Below are positions 51,334-60,286 of a stretch of 64,000 nucleotides of DNA, piece after piece. Every line of letters starts with the position of its first letter. The first letter of the stretch is position 1. Under the pieces are notes generated by a model that was given only the letters and a program-made list of their open reading frames with translations, did not search any database and was not told the DNA's origin. Location: assembly GCA_949299935.1 (NCBI GenBank), contig CASGCE010000035.1, positions 101,126 through 165,125 of the forward strand. Direction: 5' to 3'. The stretch comes from an uncultured bacterium. GTDB taxonomy: Bacteria; Cyanobacteriota; Vampirovibrionia; Gastranaerophilales; Gastranaerophilaceae. A program made the position numbers and the translations under genes.

Positions 51334-52503
51334 ATGAAAAGGGCAATAATTATTGTAATAGACTCAATGGGTATAGGAGCAATGTCCGATTGCAGGGAAT
51401 TTAACGATGTACCCGAGTGCAACACACTAAAGAATGTCTGCGAATATAATAACGGACTAAACTTACCCAACATGGTGCGAATGGGTCTGGGGAACATACA
51501 AGATTTTAAGGGATTAGCCAAAACTGCCAGCCCGACGGCTCGTTACGGAACGATGTATGAGAAATCCAAAGGTAAAGACACAACCACGGGTCACTGGGAA
51601 ATAGCCGGATTAATATCAGAAAAGCCTTTTGCGACATTTTGCGACGGTTTTCCGAAAGAATTAATTGAGGAATTCATAAAAGAGACAAACTGCAAAGGTA
51701 TATTAGGTAATATTCCTGCAAGCGGAACGGTTATAATCGAGGAACTTAATGACAAGCATCATGAAACAAAATTTCCGATAATATATACTTCAGCCGACAG
51801 TGTGTTTCAGATTGCTGTCGATACTGATATAATACCGCTTAATACGCTTTATGGCTGGTGCGAAATTGCACGCGGAATTTTAGACAAAGGAGGATACAAC
51901 GTATCCAGAGTAATCGCACGGCCATACAAGTTAATTGACGGCAAACCCACAAGGATTTCAAAAGACAGGAGGGATTATTCAATGGCTCCAAGCCATACAA
52001 TTCTGGACGATATCAAAAATATAGGCGGAAAAGTTATCGGGATAGGTAAGATAGAAGATATTTTTGCAAAAAAAGGAATAACACACGCAATCCATACGGG
52101 TTCGAATAAAGAGGGGTTAAAACTCACAATAAAGGCGGTAAAAAATGAGCTTGAACTCGATAAAATTGCATACGAAAACAAAGAATACGGTGAGCCGACT
52201 TTAATTTTTACGAACCTGGTTGATACGGATATGCTGTACGGCCATAGAAATGATGCCAAAGGCTATGGTAAAGCGTTGGAAGAAATTGACAAATACCTTG
52301 GTATAATAATAAATGAAATAACAGATGAGGATTTATTGATTATAACAGCAGACCACGGCTGCGATCCTACGGTAGAGGGCACAGATCATACCCGAGAAGC
52401 AGTACCGGTTTTGGTTTACAACAAAAAAATTACCGGAGGTGATTTGGGGAATTTAACAGGTTTTGATAATGTTGCAAAATTTATCAAGGACTGGATATTT
52501 TAA
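51334..52503 (+). CDS. deoB: Phosphopentomutase
   Basis: Interconverts (deoxy)ribose-1- and -5-phosphate in nucleoside salvage. 389 residues, alkaline-phosphatase superfamily. Metal site DSMGIGAMSDC at 10-20; active-site Thr in KDTTTGHWE near 83-91; second metal cluster TADHGCDPTVEGTDHTREAVPV near 345-366. Length and motif order are typical. Starts after AAAGGG, with extended -10 TGaTATAAT upstream. Confidence 0.97.
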   Translation: MKRAIIIVIDSMGIGAMSDCREFNDVPECNTLKNVCEYNNGLNLPNMVRMGLGNIQDFKGLAKTASPTARYGTMYEKSKGKDTTTGHWEIAGLISEKPFATFCDGFPKELIEEFIKETNCKGILGNIPASGTVIIEELNDKHHETKFPIIYTSADSVFQIAVDTDIIPLNTLYGWCEIARGILDKGGYNVSRVIARPYKLIDGKPTRISKDRRDYSMAPSHTILDDIKNIGGKVIGIGKIEDIFAKKGITHAIHTGSNKEGLKLTIKAVKNELELDKIAYENKEYGEPTLIFTNLVDTDMLYGHRNDAKGYGKALEEIDKYLGIIINEITDEDLLIITADHGCDPTVEGTDHTREAVPVLVYNKKITGGDLGNLTGFDNVAKFIKDWIF

Positions 52504-52526
52504 TTTTTTTGTTTTATAATGAAACC

Positions 52527-52542
52527 GTGAAAGAAATTTCAC
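52527..52542 (+). other. Inverted repeat in the leader of the ferredoxin gene
   Basis: GTGAAA-gaaa-TTTCAC begins seven bases after the TATAAT (52515-52520) that probably drives the ferredoxin gene. It could be an operator or an mRNA hairpin. Confidence 0.45.
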
Positions 52543-52570
52543 AAGTAAAATATAAGTAAGGAGAAACAAA

Positions 52571-52747
52571 ATGACAGTAAAAATTAATGACGGATGCATC
52601 GGATGCGGCGCTTGCGAATCAATTTGCGATGCCGTATTCAAAGTGGAAGATGTAGCAACAGTTAACCAAGCTGCAGTAGCTGACAACATGGATTGCGTAA
52701 AAGAAGCAGCCGATTCTTGTCCTGTAGGCGTCATCGAAATTGAATAG
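52571..52747 (+). CDS. 4Fe-4S ferredoxin
   Basis: 58 residues, below the length of many gene callers. Starts MTVKINDGCIGCGACESICD: C-x2-C-x2-C-x3-C, and the partner Cys in SCPVGVIEIE near the end, so one cluster site is complete and the second is reduced (a single extra Cys at NMDCV). AAGGAG precedes the ATG. Probably a one-cluster electron carrier for fermentative redox enzymes. Flanked by its own promoter and terminator. Confidence 0.95.
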   Translation: MTVKINDGCIGCGACESICDAVFKVEDVATVNQAAVADNMDCVKEAADSCPVGVIEIE

Positions 52748-52762
52748 TTTTAAAATAAAATG

Positions 52763-52793
52763 AAAAAGCTTTCCGTACGGAAAGCTTTTTTTT
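52763..52793 (+). terminator. Terminator of the ferredoxin gene
   Basis: Stem AAAAGCTTTCC/GGAAAGCTTTT with loop GTAC and T8 after. Confidence 0.92.
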
Positions 52794-52893
52794 GCTAAGA
52801 ATAGTATGTATCAATTCTAATATATAATAACAATTTTTTTAAAGGCGGTGTTTTAAAATAAAAAATATGAACATATTTTGAAAAGGTTAAACT

Positions 52894-53841
52894 ATGAATA
52901 TCGAAAAAATCATCTACAAAACTACAGGAATAATGTCAAAAAAGCAAATTATGCAGACGTGCACAAATATAGGGAGTGAAATTTCGAAGAACTTAGTTAA
53001 TGGAGAAAATATCACCGCAGAAAGTATCAATGCCGTACTGATAAAAAATATCGGCAGGAAAAATGCGCGAAAAATAAGAATTACAGATAACGCCGACAGC
53101 TTCAAAAAATTAATAAAGCAGGAACTTGATATAACTGATGAATACGCAAAATATATATATCAAAACAGCAAATCCGCGATTATCCCCTGTATTAAAAGCA
53201 ATACCAGCGTTTTAAATTTGAGAATAAATACAATGAAACCGCAAGAAATTGTTAATACTTCAACTCACGAACTGGAACACGTTTTAAACCAAGTATTTAG
53301 CTTTAAAGGGAAAATGAAACGACTATCCGAAAGGATAACAGGTAAAAAATTCATTCAAAATTACAGAAAAAAATATACACAAATAACAACCGAAAAAAAC
53401 TTTGAGTTACAAAACGATCTTATACAAAAGTCCAAATTGGGGATAAAAACACAAACAGGTCTGACCAAGTATAAAGCAGGTCTCAAAGGTTTGTTAAAAC
53501 AAACAGGTTTAAAAAGTAAAGAAGGTCTTGACAAAGCAATTACTGAGGCAATCCGAGCAAATGTACTTCTGCCAAATAACGAGAAACAAAATCTCAAGAT
53601 ATTAAAATCACTTAAATTTATACTAAAAGACGAATCACAAGCCTATAAAGCCGGCGGCGAAGCCGAACTAAACTTTATAAAACTAACAGGTATCAAACCA
53701 TCGGAAAAAATCACCAAATCAGAAATGTTGGCACAGATTTATGATGAAACAATTGATATAATAAAAAAAGAAATTAGGATCCTACGCCGGAACAAACTAA
53801 GAAACTTTATAAGCTCAAGGGATTCAAAATTACCGACATAA
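52894..53841 (+). CDS. Putative zinc metalloprotein with HELEH motif
   Basis: 315 residues, cytosolic-looking, very basic and helical. H125-E126-L127-E128-H129 in NTSTHELEHVLNQVF is a zinc-binding HExxH motif of the gluzincin/metzincin kind; a possible third ligand is E247 in KDESQAYKAGGEAE, with the ExxAY look seen in some effector-like peptidases. No signal peptide or transmembrane helix. AAAAGG is the ribosome site. A single-gene unit convergent with pckA. Family not recognised; the motif could be fortuitous, but its position after a beta strand-like IVNTS is typical. Confidence 0.55.
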   Translation: MNIEKIIYKTTGIMSKKQIMQTCTNIGSEISKNLVNGENITAESINAVLIKNIGRKNARKIRITDNADSFKKLIKQELDITDEYAKYIYQNSKSAIIPCIKSNTSVLNLRINTMKPQEIVNTSTHELEHVLNQVFSFKGKMKRLSERITGKKFIQNYRKKYTQITTEKNFELQNDLIQKSKLGIKTQTGLTKYKAGLKGLLKQTGLKSKEGLDKAITEAIRANVLLPNNEKQNLKILKSLKFILKDESQAYKAGGEAELNFIKLTGIKPSEKITKSEMLAQIYDETIDIIKKEIRILRRNKLRNFISSRDSKLPT

Positions 53842-53873
53842 AGTTACATTAAATAAAAAAAAAACATAAAAAA

Positions 53874-53900
53874 TGCGGGCGGACTTGTTGTCCGCCCGCA
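53874..53900 (-). terminator. Terminator of pckA
   Basis: Perfect 11-base GC-rich stem TGCGGGCGGAC/GTCCGCCCGCA with loop TTGTT; followed on the minus strand by T6. The most GC-rich hairpin in the window. Confidence 0.95.
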
Positions 53901-53921
53901 CGGTTAAAACGGATTAAAGAA

Positions 53922-55583
53922 CTACACACCGGCGAGTGCCGTAGCTTCTCTAACGACAGCCTGTAATGCTTCAAGAGCATCAGCAGGAAGTTTATCAACA
54001 CCGGCTTTTTCAGTTTCTCTGGATTTAACGAACTGAATTCTGTCATTCATACGGGCAACGAATTGATCGGCATATTCTTTGTTAGAAAATGACGCGTCAA
54101 ATCCTTCAATATCCATAATTTGGATATCGGAGAAGTTTTCCCACTTATGGAAATCAGCAGAACCTTCAACGATAGCTTCGATGATACCCAAAGTATGTTT
54201 AGGCTGGACTTTAGTACCCATAAATTCACCTGTATTCAAGATGTAACAATCAACACCATCAGCAATTAATTGTTTAAATCTTGTATAATCAACCTCTAAC
54301 GGATAAACTCTAAACGGGTTAGCATAAGGTTCCACAACCAAAGCGTTAGGATCAACGCCGGCAGCTAATCTTTCGGCAGATGAGCGTTTAGTAGCAAGAG
54401 TTGCCCCCATGGCGGAGCCCAAAGACGCACCTGACAATTTTAATACAGGAGGAATAGTAGGATCCTTCATCAGCCAGAAAATAGCATTAATAGGTTGATC
54501 AATCCTGTCTACTCTGTTTGGTGACCACAATTTTGACTTAACGGCGCGACCGTTGCCGTTTCTGATATCTTCGGTAACTGAAACAACTTTGCCGTCAGCT
54601 AATTGAATAGCACCGGCATTTTGTTGAGTCAAGATATATTTGTTATCGTCACAACCGATAGGATAATCCGCTGTTTTGTCAAAATATGCAGGTTCCAAAG
54701 CTATGGTATATTTGTCATGAACGTTTATAATAAACGCATCGTCGTGAAGAACAGTGATATTATATTTATTATTGTGCTTAGCATGAGTAATGGTAGACTT
54801 GCCGGAACCGGATAAACCGAATACAGCAACTTGGAAAGATTTGCCGTTGTCAAGGTTATAACGTTTCATACCACCGTGGCAAGAAGCATAACCGTTACGA
54901 GCAGCACAACCCCAAGCAAGAGTTAAAGTACCTTTTTTGTGTTCACCAAAATATCTCATACCTAAAATAGCAGCACAATTATGCTCCGGATCAAAGAAGG
55001 TTAAACCGTAAGGAAAGTCCGGATGAGTCCAATCAGGATCGGAAAATACATAGATATCACCGTCCGGTAATGCCCTGGATTCTGAATACATATTGGCGTA
55101 AGTTTCATTAATATATTGGAAATTTAACATCCAAGAATACATAATGTTTTCAAAGCCTTCAGGAATCATAAGGTGCGCTTTTACCATAAAGTCCTCTTCC
55201 AAACCCACAACAACTTCGGTTTTGTACATCAATTTGTCGCGAGTATTATAAATAGCTTCACGAATGATAGGCAATAAGTATTTCAAATCACAATTAGGTT
55301 CACCGACAATTTTTCTTGCGGCGGCACAACGGCCGACAACCGTCCCATCGTTAAATAAAAGCTGATTAGCACCTTGTGGCAAACCTATTTTTTCAGGCTT
55401 ATACACAGGCATGCCCGTAAGCTCGATAGTACCCGGGCTAGATTTTGCCAGCTTGTACGCTTCGGAAACAGATTTAACTTCCTCCACATTATTCCCGAAA
55501 AACGGTGCTGTAATAGTAGCACGAGCTGCTGACATAATTTTTTTCAATTCTTCCGAATTTGTAAAGAATTCTTTTGTTGTCAT
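53922..55583 (-). CDS. pckA: Phosphoenolpyruvate carboxykinase (ATP)
   Basis: Interconverts oxaloacetate and PEP with ATP/ADP; in fermenters it often runs in the carboxylating direction toward succinate. 553 residues. P-loop (kinase-1a) GLSGSGKST near 252-260, preceded by CHGGMKRYNLDNGKSFQVAVF; kinase-2 LHDDAFIIN; NGNGRAVKSKLWSPNRVDR and IFWLMKDPTIPPV follow. Length and motif order fit the ATP-type enzyme. AAAGGAG precedes the ATG; a candidate promoter TTGTAG-17-TATTTT lies upstream. Ends in a strong terminator. Confidence 0.95.
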   Translation of the reverse strand: MTTKEFFTNSEELKKIMSAARATITAPFFGNNVEEVKSVSEAYKLAKSSPGTIELTGMPVYKPEKIGLPQGANQLLFNDGTVVGRCAAARKIVGEPNCDLKYLLPIIREAIYNTRDKLMYKTEVVVGLEEDFMVKAHLMIPEGFENIMYSWMLNFQYINETYANMYSESRALPDGDIYVFSDPDWTHPDFPYGLTFFDPEHNCAAILGMRYFGEHKKGTLTLAWGCAARNGYASCHGGMKRYNLDNGKSFQVAVFGLSGSGKSTITHAKHNNKYNITVLHDDAFIINVHDKYTIALEPAYFDKTADYPIGCDDNKYILTQQNAGAIQLADGKVVSVTEDIRNGNGRAVKSKLWSPNRVDRIDQPINAIFWLMKDPTIPPVLKLSGASLGSAMGATLATKRSSAERLAAGVDPNALVVEPYANPFRVYPLEVDYTRFKQLIADGVDCYILNTGEFMGTKVQPKHTLGIIEAIVEGSADFHKWENFSDIQIMDIEGFDASFSNKEYADQFVARMNDRIQFVKSRETEKAGVDKLPADALEALQAVVREATALAGV

Positions 55584-55689
55584 AAAATTTCTCCTTTTTA
55601 GCTAATTAAATTTCAGCCACACACAACCAAAATAACACAAACAAAAAAAGACTACAACAACCGAAAATCAAACAAATCTATTCGGGTAG

Positions 55690-55718
55690 TTACCAAAAAA
55701 TAATTATTGTGATAGAAT
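55690..55718 (+). promoter_or_regulatory. Promoter of the OB-like protein / DUF3536 operon
   Basis: TTACCA (55690-55695), 17-base spacer, extended -10 TGaTAGAAT (TAGAAT 55713-55718), then AAAGGGG and the ATG at 55741. Confidence 0.65.
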
Positions 55719-55740
55719 ATAAGCAAAGGGGATATAAATT

Positions 55741-56253
55741 ATGAAAAAAATAACAAAAATATTAATTATAACGGCAATAACGGTAATAACAACCAATACA
55801 ACGATTATGGGGCAACCTACAGAAACACAACCTGTAAAACCCGCTATACAGGAAACTACCCCGACTTATCCCGAAGTAAATGCTCTCGATATGGTAGCTT
55901 CCCCCTCAAAATACCTTAATAAAACCGTAACCGTAAAAGGTAAATTTGATAAATTTTCGACATTAGGTTTGGATTACGCGCCAGCGATGAGGAGTTCGGA
56001 GGACTACATTACATTTTTAATCCAAAGACCCGACATAACCGATCACAATATTCCTTTATCCGAGATGAAAATATTTTTAAAACGTACTGAAGCCGAAAAG
56101 CACATTGATCTTAACCCCGGAGATGAAATCGAGTTCAGTGGGAGAGTATTTTCAAATGCATTAGGAGATGTGTGGATGGATAGTGAAAGATTTACCGTAT
56201 TAACACAAAAATCTAAAAATGAGAACTCACAAAAGGCACCCTTAACAAAATAA
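55741..56253 (+). CDS. Exported OB-fold-like protein
   Basis: 170 residues with a signal peptide (KKITKILIITAITVITTNTTI), a Pro/Thr-rich stretch, then a beta-rich domain: YLNKTVTVKGKFDKF, YITFLIQRPD, KIFLKRTEAEKHIDLNPGDE, IEFSGRVFS. This is the look of OB-fold proteins such as the bacterial OB/tRNA-anticodon-like or DUF4131-type domains, with no clear active site. AAAGGGG precedes the ATG. It is 23 bases upstream of the DUF3536 gene and probably in its operon. Function unknown. Confidence 0.65.
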   Translation: MKKITKILIITAITVITTNTTIMGQPTETQPVKPAIQETTPTYPEVNALDMVASPSKYLNKTVTVKGKFDKFSTLGLDYAPAMRSSEDYITFLIQRPDITDHNIPLSEMKIFLKRTEAEKHIDLNPGDEIEFSGRVFSNALGDVWMDSERFTVLTQKSKNENSQKAPLTK

Positions 56254-56276
56254 AAATAAAATCAACGGAGTTAAGT

Positions 56277-58772
56277 ATGGCAAAAAATGATAAATTTTTA
56301 ACGATACACGGTCACTTTTATCAACCGCCCAGGGAAAACCCTTGGCTTGAAGCTATAGAGCTGCAGGACAGTGCACTGCCGTTTCACGACTGGAATGAGA
56401 GGATTACCAAGGAATGCTACAACCCCAATTCAGTGTCAAAAATTGTTGATAACAGAAACAGGATATTGGACGTAGTTAACAATTACTCTTTGATGAGTTT
56501 CAACTTTGGTCCGACGTTATTGTCCTGGATGGAGCATTATGCACCCTTGACATATGAAAGGATTATAAAAGCCGATATTGAAAGCATCGATATAAATAAC
56601 GGCCACGGGAATGCCATTGCGCAAGTATACAACCATATAATAATGCCGCTGGCAAACGAACAAGATAAACAAACTCAGGTAAAATGGGGTATAAGAGATT
56701 TTGAATACCGTTTCGGGAGAAAACCTGAGGGTATGTGGCTGGCCGAAACAGCTGTTGATGACGACACATTACGAGTGTTGGAAGAAAACGGGATAAAATT
56801 TACAATACTTTCGCCGTATCAAGCATTAAAAATTAAAGGTCCAAAGGACAAGGAATGGACTGACGTAAGCTGGGGCAATATAGACCCGGCCCGCTCATAC
56901 AGGTATAATATAAAATCCGCACCGGGTAAATATATAGATTTATTTTTCTATGATGGAGCGATTTCGCGTTCGGTAGCATTTGACGAACTTTTAAAGGATG
57001 GAAACAAGTTTATAAGACGACTAAAAGAAGGTGTTTCAGAAACAAGAGATTACCCCCAGTTGATAAACATAGCAACAGATGGCGAAAGCTACGGTCATCA
57101 TACAAAATTCGGTGATATGGCACTGTCATATATTCTAAAGATAAGAGCGGAGGATGAAGGTTTTAAGATAACCAACTACGGAGCATATCTTGAAAAAAAC
57201 AGAAGCGACTACGAAGTAGATATAAAACAGGCATCATCGTGGAGTTGTTTTCACGGAGTAGGCAGGTGGTGCGAAGATTGCGGATGCTCAACCGGAGGAC
57301 ATCCGGGTTGGAACCAAAAATGGCGCCGACCACTTAGAGATGCTCTTAATTACCTTCGGGATGAATTAATCAAAATTTTTGAAAAAGAGGGCGAAAAATA
57401 CTTTAACACAAATATTTGGGATGTTCGTAACAACTATATTGACGTAATTTTGACAAGAACGGAAGCAAATATTAAAAAATTTCAAAACGAGTATTTTTTG
57501 CCGGATTTGAGCGATGAAGAAAAAGTTCGTGGTATGAAATTACTGGAAATACAGCGTCAAGCACTTTTAATGTACACAAGTTGCGGCTGGTTTTTCTCTG
57601 AAATTTCCGGAATAGAAACTGTTCAAATTATGAAATATGCAGCCAGAGCAATGCAATTAGCGGCATATTTTACAAAGAAAAACTTTGAAAAGGAATTTTT
57701 AGAAATACTGAAGGATGCAAAAAGTAATATACAAGAATACGGTACAGGCAAAGATATATACGAGAGATTTGTAAAACCTTCAGTAGTAACACCTAAACAA
57801 GTTGCAAGTCTTTGGGCAATATCCTCTTTATATGATGATTTTGGAGATGAAGAAGATGTATATTGTTACAAAATTAAAAGTTATGATTACCAAAAAGTTC
57901 AAAAAGGCACCTCAACATTTGTTATAGGTCACATCGAAATGCAGTCGCGCATTACACTTGAGAGTGTTAACCAAATTTTTGCACTTGTACAATTTTCCGG
58001 CGGAGATTTTCACTGCGCAATTAAAGAATATTCGGACGAAAGCGCTTATAATAAGGTAAAAACCAACCTTATAAAAACTTTTATGCTTAATCCTTTGACT
58101 GAAATTATTCGGGCACTGGACGAAAACTTCGGTAAAGAATACTTTACACTAAAAGACATCTTTATTGAAGAACGGCGGAAAATACTACAAATTATGCTTA
58201 AGGGCAAACTTGAGAAATTTGCCCAAACCTACAAGGACATGTACGATGAAGGTAAAGGTTCAATATACCATATGCAAAATTTGGGACTTGAAATACCTGA
58301 TGAGTTTAAAATATCCGCTACATATACCCTCAGTCGTAAGTTTAATGACCTTGTCGCACATTCCGGAGGTTTTGTTGATCCTACGGTTTTGCAGCAGGCT
58401 TTTGATATTAATTACGAAGCAAAGAAAATGGGATTAAAACTTGACAGAACAGCTTCAAATACCATTTTTGCAAAGAAAATTCTGCAAAATACTATACGAC
58501 TGGCTCAAAGTTTTGAAAGCCAACAAGCAGAAGTTTTGCTTGAAATTTTTGATAATGTCGAAAAACTTGATTTGGAAATTGACATTTCGGAAGCACAAAA
58601 TATCTATTTTAACAGAATTTATCACAAAATCAGCGACATTATTGATAATTACATCAAAACCGGACGGAGTAAGGATAAAGAATTCAGTTCAATGCTTCTT
58701 GATATTGGCACAAAACTTAACATCAATACCGAGTTTTATAAAAACAAATTGCTAAATCCGACAAAGGTTTGA
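56277..58772 (+). CDS. DUF3536 / GH57-like glycosidase
   Basis: 831 residues. N-terminal GH57-type (beta/alpha)7 barrel: IHGHFYQPPRENPWLEAIE (metal/substrate His), FNFGPTLLSWME, WLAETAVDDDTLRVLEENGI and INIATDGESYGHHTKFGD, typical of the DUF3536 family of GH57-like alpha-glucan or sugar-active proteins; CHGVGRWCEDCGCSTGGHPGW is the Cys-rich loop. The C-terminal ~400 residues are helical. Cytosolic. Probably acts on glycogen or related glucans, but the reaction is not established for this family. GGAG-like site CGGAG precedes the ATG. Confidence 0.88.
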   Translation: MAKNDKFLTIHGHFYQPPRENPWLEAIELQDSALPFHDWNERITKECYNPNSVSKIVDNRNRILDVVNNYSLMSFNFGPTLLSWMEHYAPLTYERIIKADIESIDINNGHGNAIAQVYNHIIMPLANEQDKQTQVKWGIRDFEYRFGRKPEGMWLAETAVDDDTLRVLEENGIKFTILSPYQALKIKGPKDKEWTDVSWGNIDPARSYRYNIKSAPGKYIDLFFYDGAISRSVAFDELLKDGNKFIRRLKEGVSETRDYPQLINIATDGESYGHHTKFGDMALSYILKIRAEDEGFKITNYGAYLEKNRSDYEVDIKQASSWSCFHGVGRWCEDCGCSTGGHPGWNQKWRRPLRDALNYLRDELIKIFEKEGEKYFNTNIWDVRNNYIDVILTRTEANIKKFQNEYFLPDLSDEEKVRGMKLLEIQRQALLMYTSCGWFFSEISGIETVQIMKYAARAMQLAAYFTKKNFEKEFLEILKDAKSNIQEYGTGKDIYERFVKPSVVTPKQVASLWAISSLYDDFGDEEDVYCYKIKSYDYQKVQKGTSTFVIGHIEMQSRITLESVNQIFALVQFSGGDFHCAIKEYSDESAYNKVKTNLIKTFMLNPLTEIIRALDENFGKEYFTLKDIFIEERRKILQIMLKGKLEKFAQTYKDMYDEGKGSIYHMQNLGLEIPDEFKISATYTLSRKFNDLVAHSGGFVDPTVLQQAFDINYEAKKMGLKLDRTASNTIFAKKILQNTIRLAQSFESQQAEVLLEIFDNVEKLDLEIDISEAQNIYFNRIYHKISDIIDNYIKTGRSKDKEFSSMLLDIGTKLNINTEFYKNKLLNPTKV

Positions 58773-58773
58773 T

Positions 58774-59352
58774 TTACCAATTTTCGGAGCCATACTTCTT
58801 GTAAATCTCAATATTAGCGAGCATTTTGCTCTCAACAGCCTGGATTTTAAGCAAGATATCAGGTGCCTTAGTTTTTTTTTTCAGAAGTTGAAGTTCCAAA
58901 AGCTCCTCTTTAATCTTGCGGATTTTTTGCTTAGCTTCCTCGCGCTTCATAAAAAGCCACCCCTCATAACCACACCCCGGAGGCACAATAGCCCATGGCG
59001 ATGACGGGAAGTGCCTGCATAATGTTAATCTCGTTTCATATCTTGTACACATATTATCATCATCAAGATATTTACACTTGTAAAAAGTTGTGTTTCGTTC
59101 GTTAAAATTTCCGTCCTCGGATAAACATTTTATAACATTATCCACCGTTTTTGCAGATACCTGACGCGCCGCATCAATAGAATCGTAAGGCTCAAATAAA
59201 CTCAAAAAATCTATTGCACCTTTATCACCCTGCTCACGCATTTCAAGAAGCTTTTCATAAGGGGTAGTGGTAGTCACAACACGACAGCAAAGCCCGCATT
59301 TTATACACATTTCAGGACGCTGCGACAAATAATTCTTTTCATAATTATCCAT
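58774..59352 (-). CDS. YkgJ-family Cys-cluster protein
   Basis: About 192 residues from ATG 59352. CIKCGLCCRVV near 16-26 is the YkgJ CxxCxxCC motif, with further Cys in FYKCKYLDDDNMCTRYETRL, LCRHFP and PPGCGY: the zinc/iron chelating YkgJ pattern. C-terminal ~60 residues are a charged coiled coil. The frame could extend upstream to 59472, but a TATAAT ends exactly six bases before 59352, so that ATG is chosen. Convergent with the DUF3536 gene (1 base between). Function not known. Confidence 0.85.
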   Translation of the reverse strand: MDNYEKNYLSQRPEMCIKCGLCCRVVTTTTPYEKLLEMREQGDKGAIDFLSLFEPYDSIDAARQVSAKTVDNVIKCLSEDGNFNERNTTFYKCKYLDDDNMCTRYETRLTLCRHFPSSPWAIVPPGCGYEGWLFMKREEAKQKIRKIKEELLELQLLKKKTKAPDILLKIQAVESKMLANIEIYKKYGSENW

Positions 59353-59358
59353 AATCAC

Positions 59359-59364
59359 ATTATA
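59359..59364 (-). promoter_or_regulatory. -10 box of the YkgJ-like gene, leaderless geometry
   Basis: Minus strand TATAAT, GTGATT, ATG. A weak -35 (TTCATT) is 17 bases upstream at 59382-59387. Confidence 0.6.
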
Positions 59365-59470
59365 TCCCCTTTGATAAATTAAATGAAATAACGTAATATT
59401 TCTTAAAATATTTATAAAATCTGGCAACAATTGTAAAAATTTATCCTTTATAAAGAAAGAAGGTAGTATC

Positions 59471-60286
59471 ATGCAAAATACAGTAGGAAAACAGCAATAT
59501 CAAGTCCAGCCGGTAATTCAGCAGAATAATTGCCCAAAACCTTTGCAAACAAATTTGCCGAGTAATTACCAAATGTCACCTGTGCAACAAACTTGTACGC
59601 AACAATTTCCGCAAACAGTTCAGGTTCCTAACTATTCAGGTGTAAATATCCAAATTTTCAATCCTTCAGTAGGAGTACCGGGCGCAGCACCGGTTTATAA
59701 CGTCAATGCTCCGCAATACCAATCTCCGGGCTGTTATCCGGCCGGCTATTACACCAACAATCTTGCTGATCCTTCACTATTAAACAATGCAAATAATGCA
59801 AATTCTTCAAATACAACAACTGATACAACAACAAATACTACCAACACCACAACCACAAAAACCGAAGAAAAAAAGAAAAAAGAAAAACGTGATATAGTAT
59901 TACTCACAGATGATTACATAAAAAATCTTGAAAACTATCTTAACAGCCAAGACAAAGAAATAAGATTAATGGGGGCCAAAGAAGTTGTCGCAAGACTTCA
60001 AGAAGATGATTCCAGAAAAGATGACAAAGCTTTAACTGCATTAATCAACAAAATGCTTCAAGATCCGTATCAGCCCGTAAGATTTTTAGCTCTGGGCATG
60101 CTGGATACAAGGACTGTAACGGGTGACGATTATACTGTGAAACTTCTTCAACAAATGCAGCAATCTGATTCAGGGTATGGTCAAGACGCACTTCAAGCAA
60201 GTCAGATACTGTTGAAAATGTCTGGGCAAAATGTCAAAAAGGAGTTTGAAGTAAAAGATACACCCAAAAAGGAAGATAAAAAATAA
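59471..60286 (+). CDS. Gln/Asn/Thr-rich protein with HEAT-like C-terminal domain
   Basis: 271 residues. Residues 1-105 are low-complexity, rich in Gln, Asn, Pro and Tyr (QQYQVQPVIQQNN, SPVQQTCTQQFPQTVQV); 106-135 a poly-Thr/Asn tract (TTTDTTTNTTNTTTTKT) and a Lys-rich turn; 136-250 a helical domain with HEAT-like pairs (LENYLNSQDKEIRLMGAKEV, QDPYQPVRFLALGML). Similar in kind to the small protein at 10.7 kb. GAAGG precedes the ATG. Its TAA overlaps the next ATG (TAATG). Possibly a scaffold or adhesive protein; unknown. Confidence 0.65.
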   Translation: MQNTVGKQQYQVQPVIQQNNCPKPLQTNLPSNYQMSPVQQTCTQQFPQTVQVPNYSGVNIQIFNPSVGVPGAAPVYNVNAPQYQSPGCYPAGYYTNNLADPSLLNNANNANSSNTTTDTTTNTTNTTTTKTEEKKKKEKRDIVLLTDDYIKNLENYLNSQDKEIRLMGAKEVVARLQEDDSRKDDKALTALINKMLQDPYQPVRFLALGMLDTRTVTGDDYTVKLLQQMQQSDSGYGQDALQASQILLKMSGQNVKKEFEVKDTPKKEDKK

